Both the position numbers and the translations under genes were made by a program. The notes under the pieces were generated by a model, which saw only the letters and a program-made list of their open reading frames with translations, had not been told where the DNA came from and searched no databases. From Portulaca oleracea (taxonomy: Eukaryota > Streptophyta > Magnoliopsida > Caryophyllales > Portulacaceae): DNA of 64,000 bases. The first letter of the stretch is position 1, and the number at the start of each line of letters is the position of its first letter. The stretch spans positions 5,571,855-5,635,854 of the forward strand of contig CM055877.1 of assembly GCA_029582165.1 (NCBI GenBank), given 5' to 3'. Below are positions 1 through 11,900 of this stretch, in pieces.

Positions 1-13
1 TATTAATGTTACT

Positions 14-680
14 ATGGATTGCAACAAGCATGCAAGCAGGTTGAATTACAAGAATGCTCTTTTAAGTGGTCCCAAAACTATTCGGGTGGTGGATAGGGAT
101 CAGGAAGTTGACTCTGACAATTACCGTACTCTCAGCATCTTGATTGAATCCTCTGATGATGTGACTAGCATGACTTACTTGCTAATTTTGAGGATTCCAT
201 CCTTGAGGCTTCGAAATGTAAAGCTAGGGGTAAAATAATAAAAAAAAAACAGAACATGTTGATGAAATCTAAGTGAGAGCTTGTCAGAGAAGCAACTTCT
301 AGAGCTAAGAAATCAGAACATGTTCGTGGCCATAAGGATGGTCAGAAAGTTAGAATGGCCAGATGTGCGACCACTTTGGAAGCTGGCAGTCTTGTTGACA
401 TTGATGCCAAGATTGATTGTATGGCTTGGATTAAAGGCAATGATATAGGCGTGCGAATCATCGATGATTCACCAAACTGGAGTTATTGATCTTTTAGCTG
501 CGTGATTGAATTGTGATGGATTTTGACTGTCGTGGGGCGAACGCCCTTGCTGTGCTTTTTATGTTTAACAGTGTTTGATTGTTACCTTTTTCTCTTAGAG
601 CTGATTGGTTGTTGTTGTATTCTGCGATTTGTTGTATTCTATAAATTTTTAAGCCTTTTGGCTATCAACAATCGAAAAAA
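14..680 (+). other. Unrecognised decayed coding-like segment at left edge
   Basis: There is an open stretch of 74 codons from position 14, then further coding-like sequence broken by stops. It ends in a T-rich segment and a short A run near 675-683, the look of a retroposed or non-LTR element tail. I do not recognise the translated sequence and see no domain motif. It could be the 3' end of a LINE or a gene fragment that begins left of the window. Confidence 0.25.
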
Positions 681-689
681 AAAGAACTT

Positions 690-1914
690 GTTACAATAAG
701 TAATCCTATTTGTTGAGATATAATTTTTTACAAAATTTAATAATTGAAGGAACTTCTACCAAAATTGATTTTTTTTTCAACTATCATAATTGAAAGTGTA
801 AGTATCATTGATTCTACCATAAAAAAAATCAAAATCAAAAGATATTGATGAAAGTAACTTACTACAAACAAACGAACAGTTAATCCTTTTGGTGAGATAT
901 AAATATTATGATATATGTGATTAATTTTAGATGACTTAATGGTTATGATATTTTCAACTAGTAGAATTTTCAATCATTTATAACTTGATCCCAGCCAACA
1001 AAAAAGAATAGTTTTTTAATAGTATGTAATTTCCTCATTTACTTATTACCATTTGAATTTTCACTCTTTTTTACAAAATTACAAAAATGATACAAATGCT
1101 GAAAATATATCCTTTTTTTTAATAATCATATAAATAACACTGCAACACACAATTAATAATCTTATAATTATCACCGATCAACAAGTCAAAATCAACACCA
1201 AGAAAAATATATAAAAAAAGTCGACATTTGGCATTAATTAAAGTATAAAAAGACATACTTTATATTTAAGTCATTTTAACTGTAGTTAGGTGCAATGGAG
1301 CAGCACTTTATTAATTTATAATTTAAGGATAATGATTAAGTTTGAAGCACACGGTGTGCGGTGTAATTAAGGCCGGCTTAATCCAAGACAAGCAGCTGAC
1401 CTTCAAATTAATTCAATTCCGACAATTCGTGTGCATTTATTTAATCATTATTTATTTTTGGTAAATAGAATTATTTGATCATATCTAATCACTTTTGTAA
1501 ATATAAAAATATAGATATTAAGACGAAATTATTGCTTCAAAATTAAGTCAATGCATAAGTGGTAGACTCACTAATGCACTTCATTTTGCTAACAGCGTTG
1601 AAATTTCCAACAATTAGCGATTCTTCGCCGCATTCCGTCCACTTTTGCCGCTACATGAAGCTGTTTTCACTTTTTAATTGGTCTGTCGACTAAGTTTTTA
1701 GAAAATTTCTTTTTCAAAAAAAAACTCTATTTTGAAAGTCTAATAAAGGTGATAAAAAAGAAAGTATACACATATTTTCCTCGCAAAAAAAAATAAAAAT
1801 AAATATACACAAATATTGCTTCTAGAAAAAAGAAGTATCTTCCATCCCAAAAAAACAAGAAAAAAGAAGTATCCAACATATTATAACAATCCCTAGTATT
1901 AGTTACAATGATCA

Positions 1915-1971
<57 letters not shown>

Positions 1972-3590
1972 ATGGATTCATGTTGTTTAGTGAAAACTTG
2001 ATGACTATTTTGCTAGTGCATCCAGCTAGAATGAAAATTGTATCGTAATTGTATTTTGTCTTCAACTATAGTAGTTGAAAGTTCTTTATTATTAATTTGA
2101 CTAAAACAAATCTCATTCGTTAAAAAGATTATTGTGTCAATAAATGCGATTAAATGTTATAACAAGTTATTTTGATCAAAACATATTGATTATAAATTTT
2201 AAGGTAGAATCGACTGTTATTGTACTTTTTAACAATGATAGTTGAAAGATTTCCAGTTATGGTAGAATCCGCTTTAAAAAGAAATTGTATCTCAATGTGG
2301 AAAAATTACTTATTTCAATAACTCTCTTTGATCAATATAAATTAATTTTGGCCTTGCAAAGGTAAACATACTTTTTTATCTACCATAATTGAAAAAGTAT
2401 TTTAACTATGTTAGAATCTCCCCATTTTCATATTTTTTTATTGTATGTTAGAGTTACTAAATACAGATGGAATTGTAGTTATATTAATGTCATTTTTATA
2501 TTTTTTATTGAAAAGAAGTGTTTAACGTTACATAACTATTGTGATAAGAACTTGTGAATTATTTGAATTTTATTGTTTAAAGGGAGTTTTTGGATTGTTC
2601 TTTCTCTGAAACTTCTATTCTTCTAAAAAATTGTTTTACATTCTTGGATTGATATAGATCTAAAAATTAAATCTTTTAAAACTAGAATAGTCCTTCAAAT
2701 TAATTTACAATGTATGTAACTTTTATAGTGTAAGTAGTTTTAATAGGGCAGCAAATATGCATATATTATGCATATTTGAATGAAAGTTAGAGCAAAACGA
2801 TGTTGAACTATTGACTGTAAAAACTCATGAAAATTATATGAATTGACTAGGGGAAAGAAAAAGTGTTTTGACTTAGTATAACATCTATATATATTATTAC
2901 ATATTAAAATGAATAAAATGATATAATTAAATTTTTATAATGATAATATCATGTATAAATTATATAAAATTGCATACCTATATATCATAAAAATTAAAAC
3001 CATTCTCAAAGCAGGCATATACTAACTCAATTCCTAAATAGCTATAGCAATGATCACTTCATACAATCAATCTTTAAAATTTTAACTATTAACTCCTTAA
3101 CATATATAATAATTTATCATATGTCTCTACTATTAACAAAATATAATACTAAAATTAAGTTCAATAATTGTTCTGAAAATATATTAATAAAAATTATTGA
3201 TCAAAGCAGAAAACTAATTATTGTAAAAAGCTACGTACAAGTGATAAATATTAAAGAACTGAAAACAGTATATACTCATTTTCATTAATCATTATTCAAT
3301 TTTTAGTGAAGAGTGATCACTTGAGCAAAATGATAAATGTAGTACTAGAAGATCATCCATATTTATCATCCTAAAAAAATATACATTATCATAAATGCCT
3401 TTTTAAGCCCAAGAACCTTCCACGTAAACTATATGTACGTTGTAGATTCTGTATATTATTTGATTTGGTACGATTTGGTCAGTGAAACAGCTGCCAAAAT
3501 ACTTATTCTTAATTTGCACTATGATCACCTACAATCGTATCAGAAAACTAAACATTCACCAAACTTAATTAATTAAATTTCAACAAAATA
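690..3590. other. AT-rich intergenic region upstream of ACS
   Basis: No gene can be supported here. The stretch is strongly AT-rich with short unrelated reading frames. It contains a (TA)n microsatellite at about 1918-1968 and leads into the ACS promoter region. Nothing else is recognised. Confidence 0.6.
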
Positions 3591-3603
3591 ATAATAATAA
3601 TTA

Positions 3604-3817
3604 CTACCTCTGTCCCTAAATAATTGTCCATTTAACTAAACTTTGACAGTTGATTACTCACAAATTACAATGAGTTACAATATAAATTAATATTATTGTA
3701 ACTTTTAATACTATATCTTTCTAATGGTGATAATTTCATATTATAACTCATTGTAATTTGTGAATAATCAACCGTCAAAGTTTAGTAAAATGGACAATTA
3801 TTTAGGGACGGAGGTAG
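3604..3817. mobile_element. Stowaway-like MITE upstream of ACS
   Basis: A 214-bp inverted-repeat element begins CTACCTCTGTCCC and ends GGGACGGAGGTAG, flanked by TA on both sides. The two halves are near-perfect reverse complements over more than 60 bp. The CTCC/GTCCC-type terminus and TA target duplication fit Stowaway (Tc1/mariner-derived) MITEs. It lies about 400 bp upstream of the ACS start and could supply promoter sequence, which is inference. Confidence 0.85.
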
Positions 3818-4110
3818 TATAAATTAATAATTTTAAAAGTAATTAGCCTAATCCTTTTGTAGTGTATCACTATCTAGGAGACCACAACCCCACACGGGGA
3901 ACCTTCCATTATCACTAATCACTAATTAACAAACTATTCCAGACACCTCCTTAGTGTTCAAAGCATTATATTACTCGCTAAAATACACTACTGATTGATT
4001 AATTAAATTTAATTAATTAATTAAAACAATTTTAATGTCTTGGAAAATATGAACAGGTGATATCAGCAGCTAACTTCCCTTTTTAGCTGTCATGTCTTTC
4101 TGTATATGCC

Positions 4111-4118
4111 TATATATA
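4111..4118 (+). promoter_or_regulatory. Probable TATA box of ACS
   Basis: TATATATA lies 114 bp before the ACS start codon in an otherwise pyrimidine-rich leader (CTCTCTTTCTTCC), a usual plant core-promoter arrangement. No transcript data were available to fix the start site. Confidence 0.5.
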
Positions 4119-4231
4119 CTCTCTTTCTTCCTCAATCTTTTTATCACAAAAAACATCAGTTTTTTTCTGAAGAATTATTCTGAGCATTTTTCTGTTAAAT
4201 AGTTGAGTGAATATTTGAAGAAAATACAAGA

Positions 4232-6992
4232 ATGGAGGGGGCAATCTTGTCAAAAATAGCACAAGGAAAAGGGCATGCAGAAGAATCTGCATATTTTGAT
4301 GGGTGGAAGGCTTATGAAAATGACCCTTTTAACCCTCTCAGCAACCCCAATGGTGTTATTCAGATGGGTCTTGCAGAAAATCAGGTAAGCATGCATATAT
4401 ACATACATTCATTTTTAATGATTTAGTCAAGGGAGTGTTTGGTAGGAACCCCAGAGAAATTTTTCCCAGAGAAAATTTTCCATGGGAAGTTTTTCATATG
4501 AAAGATTTCCCAGGAAAAATTTCGCTTAGCCCCTTTAAGGGAAATTTTCCCTAGGAAAATGGAAAAAATGTGGACCCATCGTGAAAACTTTTCCGAAGTC
4601 AACCCCATCCAAACATGGGAAAATAAGTCAATCTGGGAAAATTGACCATTTCCGCGGGTTTATTGAGCAACCAAACGCACCCTCTGGAGGAATTAGATAT
4701 ATGCTGGTAATTAACTAGCATGATTTATAATGAAAATTAAATATGTATCTGTGGTTAATTTTGCAGCTGTGCTTTGATTTGGTGAAAGAGTGGATTCTGA
4801 AGAACCCAGCTGCTTCCATTTGCACTGTTGAAGGAGTGAATGACTTCCAAGACACTGCCATTTTTCAAGACTACCATGGCTTGCCAGAGTTTAGAAATGT
4901 AATTAAATCTTCTTCTCCTTAATTATTAACCTCTAATATTTAGTAAACAATAATATAAACCTAAGATAATTATATTAATCACATACAGTGATCATTATTT
5001 CCGATTAGGGTTTCAGTTTAAGCTCTCGGTTGAGCTAGGATTTCTTGAAAGGCATGATTTTTTTACCGCGACCTTTATTTACATGTCTTGCCTTGATATA
5101 AAATCTATATATGAGTTTTTCACGATACAACCATGCAAGCAAAAACCCATATTCATTTGTTGGCTAATTAACTTGTATGCATGCTTACAATTTGACATAA
5201 AACCTATATATATATATATATATATATATGAGTTTTTCATAATACAACCATGCAAATTAAACAAAACCCATATTCATTTGTTGGGTAATTTATAACTTGT
5301 ATGCTTACAATTTGTTACATATTTTTGTGACATATATATACAGGCAGTGGCAAAGTTCATGGAGAAAGTGAGAGGGAGTAGAGTGAAATTCGACCCGAAC
5401 CGAATAGTAATGAGTGGTGGAGCAACTGGAGCTCATGAACTCATGACATTTTGCTTAGCTGATCCTGGGGATGCTTTTCTTGTTCCTACACCATACTACC
5501 CTGGGTAAATCTATTACCTTATAATTCCCTTTAATTATTCTATCATATATTCTTCACTTAATATAATTCTCTTCTTCTAATTAATCGATTTCATATCGAA
5601 ACAAAGTTTGCAATTTTCGCACTTACATATGTATCTCCGAGGTTTTTGACATTAATTTTTCTGCCCCTCTATATATTTCTCAAATTATTTTCGACAACCT
5701 GAGTTTGTGAAATATGTAATAATTTTCTCTATTTTCCAGTAATCGAGTAGCAAACAAAACTCTTGATTTTGTATATACCCAACAAAAATCAGATTCGATT
5801 TAGTTTGAACCGATAATATGCGCTTTGAGTCAAGATATTTCTTAAACATTTTGAATTGCTTATAACTTATGTTCATTATGATTTTAAATATAGTGTTCTT
5901 TTTCAGTAATTACGCATATTAATCATCATGATTATTAGTTACGTCGACAACAATAAATAATATACTAATCATATCTACAAAAAACAATGCAGATTCGATC
6001 GAGATTTGAGGTGGAGAACAGGAGTGGAACTAGTCCCAGTTGAGTGCCACAGCTCCAACAACTTCAAGCTCACACTCTCAGCCTTGGAGGAAGCCTACAA
6101 CCGAGCCCGGGACTCGAAAATCCGGGTCAAAGGCTTGCTCATAACGAACCCATCGAACCCACTTGGCACGGTCCTAGACAAGGAAACCCTAATCACCATC
6201 CTGGCCTTCACCCATGAGAAAAACATCCACCTAGTTTGCGACGAGATCTATGGAGCCACGGTGTTTGGTTCACCGGACTTTGTTAGCATATCCGAGATCC
6301 TGGCCCACGAGCCTCATAAGCCGGAGCTGGTCCACCTCGTTTATAGCCTCTCGAAGGATCTAGGGTTTCCAGGGTTTAGGGTTGGGATTGTGTACTCTTA
6401 CAACGACAATGTGGTGCATTGTGCTAGGAAGATGTCTAGCTTTGGGCTCGTTTCGACCCAAACCCAAAAGCTAGTAGCCTCAATGTTGCTAGATGAGGGT
6501 TTTGTGGGGGTGTTCTTGGAAGAAAGCAAAAAAAGGCTAGGGAGAAGGCATAAGGTGTTTACTTGGGGGCTAAGTATGGTGGGGATCCATTGCTTGAAGA
6601 GCAATGCAGGGCTTTTTGTGTGGATGGATCTTCGCCACCTCATGAAGGAGCCCACCGTGGAGGCTGAGCTGACACTCTGGAGGGTCATTATCAACGAGGT
6701 TAAGCTTAACGTGTCACCAGGGTCCTCGTTTCACTGCACTGAGCCAGGGTGGTTCAGGGTTTGCATCGCGAATATGAGCAATGAGACCATGGAGGTGGCC
6801 TTGGGGAGGATTAGGTGCTTCGTCGCAAAGAAGATGAAGAACATGGTCAAGCCATTGGCGCTTTCCTCGGGGAAGAGGAAGTGTATGTGGCAAAACAAGT
6901 TGGAGCTCCGGTTGTCGTCGAAGAGATTGGAGGATATCATGGGGGTCTCGCAGCTTGGGTCCCCAAGATCGGCCCTCGTTCGAGCAACTTAG
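4232..6992 (+). CDS. ACS: 1-aminocyclopropane-1-carboxylate synthase (ACC synthase)
   Basis: PLP-dependent cytosolic enzyme converting S-adenosylmethionine to ACC, the committed step of ethylene synthesis. Exons are 4232-4384, 4767-4898, 5344-5504 and 5993-6992, all with GT-AG introns and matching phases, giving 481 aa (family about 450-495). The start ATG is followed by the family's N-terminal AENQ region (MGLAENQ at 45-51). Other motifs visible are [20 protein letters not shown] in exon 2, [13 protein letters not shown] across exons 3-4, NPSNPLG, and [14 protein letters not shown] with the PLP lysine near residue 270. The C-terminal tail resembles type I isoforms (LRLS...R, ending LVRAT) but keeps only one Ser-Pro, so MAP-kinase control may be reduced. 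A MITE sits in intron 1. The stop is TAG at 6990-6992. Identity is firm; the isoform class is less certain. Confidence 0.95.
4431..4682. mobile_element. MITE in ACS intron 1
   Basis: An inverted-repeat element of about 250 bp has termini GGGAGTGTTTGGT and ACCAAACGCACCC (reverse complement GGGTGCGTTTGGT). Internally it carries repeats of the kind AAATTTTCCC/GGGAAAATTT. Related copies lie at about 7625-7720 and 53099-53310, with a stub at about 62115. The target duplication is not clear, so the superfamily is unassigned. Confidence 0.65.
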
Positions 6993-6999
6993 GCAAGGT

Positions 7000-8935
7000 T
7001 TTATGGGCCATTGAGTTGAGGTGTGGGGTGTTTGATGGTTTGGTTGTGTGATGTTGTTAAGTATGGATGTATGTTGGCAAATGATGAAGGAATTGGAATG
7101 AAAGTATAGTACATTGTTTGAGTGGGTTGGTTGTAGCCCATTGGGCTTTCTTGAAGTAGGGGTCCAATGGGCCAGCTCACTTTTAAAGTAAAAAAGAAAA
7201 ATTGATTTAGTGTGAAATACATTACTGTAATATTGTTATTTTATACTTCGCGTAAGCGAGATCTAAACTTAAAGTTGATGTTGTAATTGTAATATTGTTA
7301 CTACTACTGAATAAATTGCTAAATATATCAATATAATTATGAGTAAATCATGTTTACTTTCGGTGTTATAAAGTTTTTGCAAACTTTAGTCTTCCTTCTT
7401 TGTCACTTGTATCAATGTCTAATGTGCAAATAATGAGCATCATGTATATAGATGGCGTTGAACATAAGTATGTGTTGATGAAAGTTGAAGTACATATGGG
7501 GTAATGACCTTTGAATGTATCTGTTTAACATATGAGTAATGGGCACTGAATATTAAGTCGGTTCTTGCGATACTTGCTCAAGCTTCCTAACCGTCTAAAA
7601 TCGGACAAAACTGGTTTACTTAGAGAGCATTTTGGAAGAATTTCTCAGGGGAAAATTCTCCATGGAAAAAATTTCCCGTATCCCCCGACCCCCTCAAAGG
7701 GAAACTTTTCCTAAGTGATGGTGTGAAATTGTGGACTCCCTTTCTGGCAATGTCAAAATACAACCAACTTTCTCGGAAATACAAATGCTCTCTTACCCGG
7801 GAAGCCGGTACAACACAACAATCAGCCCTTGCTTGTTCTTGTAGAGTTGTAGCCTTATGGCAGTACGAACTGAGGGGATCAGCCTACCCTGCATGGAAAC
7901 TTGTTCTAGGGTGATATCGTTGCATTAAGGCCCCGTTCTTCTATACGGCTGGCAGCAGTGCGGCGCGGTGTGAAGGAAATGTGATGGATTGTGATGGGTT
8001 GGAAAATGTTGTGGTGGGTTGGAGAAAGTTGTGGTGTAATATGGAAAGTTTAACTTTTAATAAAAAGATAAATTCAATTAGAAAAAGTAGATTGTAGTGA
8101 AATATGAAAAGTTGTGATGCGGTGTGGCACCGCGCAACCTGTCAGCCGCATAAAAGAACGAGCCTTATATTCATTCAATACCATTGTTGAAGAAGTTGCA
8201 ACATTTATTTACTAATCTTTTTGTTCATCTTTAGTTTCCATTTTTGTTTACCTTTTTACATTTTTGTTTACCTTTTTACGTTTTGTTCAATATGATGTTT
8301 GGTAAGAGTTGAATACACCTAGGCGTACAGATTATGCTGTTTGGTTAGAGTTTGGGGCTACAGAATTTTATTTACTCTCACTCAAATTAGGTCGTGTCAC
8401 TCAAATTAGGTCGTGTCAATTTATAACCTAATTTAACTGATAAATCCAACCTGAGCTAAACTATCAGATTAATTAACCCTTTGATCCATGCAATTCACCA
8501 GGAATGTAGATCAAACTAGGAAAACATGAATGCCATAAGATCCACATAAGTCGGTTATTTACGGTAAATTTGTAAGAAGGTAGCTTTTATTCTCCAAGGA
8601 TCTACAACCTAACCTAAACCATTACAGTTGATCGCAAATTACATAGGCAAAATTTCCAGTATACTGTAACCCGCTTACAAATTTGGGTAATTTTTCACAC
8701 CTACAAGATTTTCTGACAAGCAATGTTGCTGTCAGAACTCAGAAGTACTAATATTGCATTCTATTTCTACCATAAATAGTTAATGTCAGATTCTGCCGAA
8801 CAGAAAACAAAGTACGAAAAATATTACATGAGTGAAAATAATGGTGTTAGAGGCTGAACTTCTATCGGTTCTAACAAGCAAAGTGTCTGTGACTCCGGCC
8901 ATTGAATGAGCTTGTTGTGTGCTAGTTGAGTTCAC
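7000..8935. other. Convergent spacer between ACS and TAF5
   Basis: This is the 3' flank of ACS and the 3' flank of the opposite-strand TAF5 gene. It contains a fragment of the GTTTGG-type MITE at about 7625-7720 and a separate inverted-repeat element at 7929-8164. No further gene is supported. Confidence 0.6.
7929..8164. mobile_element. Short inverted-repeat MITE
   Basis: The left end GGCCCCGTTCTTCTATACGG pairs with the right end CCGCATAAAAGAACGAGCC (reverse complement GGCTCGTTCTTTTATGCGG). The interior is about 190 bp with GATG/GTGATGG repeats. Termini are imperfect and no convincing target duplication was found, so only the MITE class is claimed. Confidence 0.6.
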
Positions 8936-11900
8936 TCATCGAGGTTTAGAGAGAACCCCGGCACCAAACAGCAGATTCCTTCTTGAGAACTGCATTGATC
9001 ACAGGTTTTACAATAGAATGAGATTTTACTGGTTTAGACAATAAATAGGAACGAAAAATTCGCAGATATGAAGGGATTTTGCATGCCCTAAAACCTTGCC
9101 CTAGGACTCTAGGAGTATTGATGTTTATGTTGTCTTAGGTTTCATATTGTTGCGGTACAGTTACATCGCGCAGAACTTGTTGTAGACTGTGATTGTACAC
9201 TAAATAGACCTGGCAAACGGCTGGATCGGATCGGATCGGGTCAGGTCAGGTTCGGTTTGACATGGAGAAACCAAAAATTCGGCTCGGGTTGACTTTGGGT
9301 GAATCTTATTCAGGTGGGTTCAAGTGAAGTGCTTTCAGATTGGGTTCTAGTTCAATTCGGATCGGGCTGTCTTCAGGTTAAGGTCAAGATCGTATCAGCC
9401 ATGCGCATGTCAGTTCGGGTTTCATGTCAGTTTTGTCAGTTTCTAAAAAGGAACAGATGTGTCCTTATTGAGGGCAAACAAAACTATACAAGATTCAAGA
9501 CAAAAAGAAATAAGGAGAAACACTTGCCGTTAGGGAATAAACTGGAGTGCACTTGGTATAAAGAGTCTTGGCTGATCTAAGTCTGTAGGTGCTCCCAGTT
9601 CTGTACACACCAAAATCAGTAACGAATCAATCAATTATCAATCAGAACCGATTGTATGAGTTCAGAGGAGGAACTTGGATTAATGGTGGATTTAGATGAT
9701 GAACTTACTTTTCCTCTGTCTTTATCGGCTTTATGCTGGCATTCACATCCCAAAGTTTCACACTGCAATCAGCCGATCCAGAAGCAAGAAGGCTGCCTTC
9801 ACCACTGAATATTTTTTATGAATTGTGAGTAAAATATTGGAAACAAATATCTTTAGAAATCACCCAATCATCAACAACAACAAACTCTTAGGGAAACATG
9901 CAGGAGTGCGCGGTCTAAATTAACCAACCCTTCTCTAAGTTTCTGAAAAATCAACACTTTAAATAGGGCTTGGAAACACACTCAAAACTTTTCTCTAAAG
10001 TTTCAAATGATTGTTAACCTTTGAACAGGGTTTAATAACTCACAAGGCTAGCTCAAGATTCCATCAAACAGTTGAGTCCCTTACAAGTCATGCACCCATA
10101 TTTCATAGGATCGCATCAGAAATAACGTTGCACTGCAGTGTATAGAACTTATAATTACCCAAATGCAGGCACTTGGTAGGTTTTACATTTAATGTAATTA
10201 GGAACAGTAACTAATCAGACTCCAGATATATTTCTCTTAGACTAGCTCAAGAATTCTGGGGTTTAACATTCATGTCAGGGAACAGCCTAGGATAGACGAG
10301 CTTACAAGGGAGACAATTTTGAGAGAGAAAAGTAATGCAAGAACTAAGCATCTTTTTAGATAAAGTAATCAAAATACAGCATTAGAGGGACCCTAAGGGG
10401 ATGCCACCTGGCACCCATGTACAAAAAGGTGCAAGAACAAAAATCAACATGCCATCAATCTCTCATGCTGTCATGCACAATCTCACGAGCAAGTGATTAT
10501 GATACCATCGCGAGAATCAACACAGGATTCACTCCAGTTGCTCAAAACTCCATACGGGTCATCTCATCTGTGTGTTCTTTTACAGGGCAAGGGGTAGATA
10601 GGGTAAATTTTGATAAAGTTTGGTTGCAAAAGTTTTGGGAGTACGTGAAAAGGTTCGTAAAGGGTTGGATAAATTGATAATGTGCCATACGAGTATCTGT
10701 CAATATGTTTTGTAAAATTTTCAAAAATTTTCATGTTCTCCCAAAAACTACCTTACCTACCCCATCCTCTAAAAGAACACACGATTCATTTTTTATCAAA
10801 ACAGAAATATAGTAACACAGCAACGCTGCATTTTACCATCGTGTTGAACTTTGGTCAAATACTTGATCAAAGTAAGCTGATATAGTATTCAAAACTCAGG
10901 ACTTTCAAAAAGTCAAACGTGAAGGAAACAGATGTATACTTTGACATGCATTGTATGATTTTTTTTTAGAACTTCAAAATGAATTGTGTGATTCTTTCCA
11001 AACCATATTCAAAGTTCGGTATTTTTCAAAAGTTGAAAAGAATATAGGGTAGAATCATATTTAAAATTTTCTTCCAAATTCACAAATCCATACGTAAATA
11101 TACTAACCTGAAAGCTAGAGTCCAAATGCATGATGTATGACCTATCAAAGGGGTGATACAACGACCACTAGCAAGATCCCACATCATGATTGCACCATCT
11201 TCATCACCAGATGCCATATACCGACCATCTGGAGACATTGCCAATGATAAAATCATATTCCTGTGACCAATGAATATTCTTACACACTCGCCAGTCTGTA
11301 CGTCCCATAAGCGAACTGTTTTATCGCTAGATCCTGTGGCAATGTAATTACAGTTCACGTGCCACCGGACACACTGAAAATAAAACAATACAGAGCATCA
11401 GTTTTCCAACACAAAGTAACATAAGAAGATTAATCTTACAATTTCACAAGGGCTTCTGTATGGTTTATTTCATATACAAGGATGAATCCACAGAAAATTC
11501 AAGGTGGACTGCCCAACAATTTTGTCAGAAATTGCAACAAAAATTGTAAATCTATCAAGCTTGGGGTAACTTTTTCATGTATAGCCAAATTTAGTCTATT
11601 CCAAACACTTTTTTTTTTACTGCAAAAACAATAGGGTAGGGGGGATGAAACATAAACAGAGAGAGAGACAGACAGTTTACTTACATCAACATCTGAATAA
11701 TGCCCAGCCATGATCCTCAGGGGCTGTATTCGGTCTATAGACCAAATCCTAGCCGTTCTATCATGAGAACAACTGGCAAAATAATGCCCGAAGGGACTGA
11801 ACTGCATCCAAAATCCATTTAGTCAGAATTGTGATTCGGTATCTGTAAAGTATGCCAAAAAAGAAGCCGAAGAGCAAATGAAAGCATACACACTGAAGAT

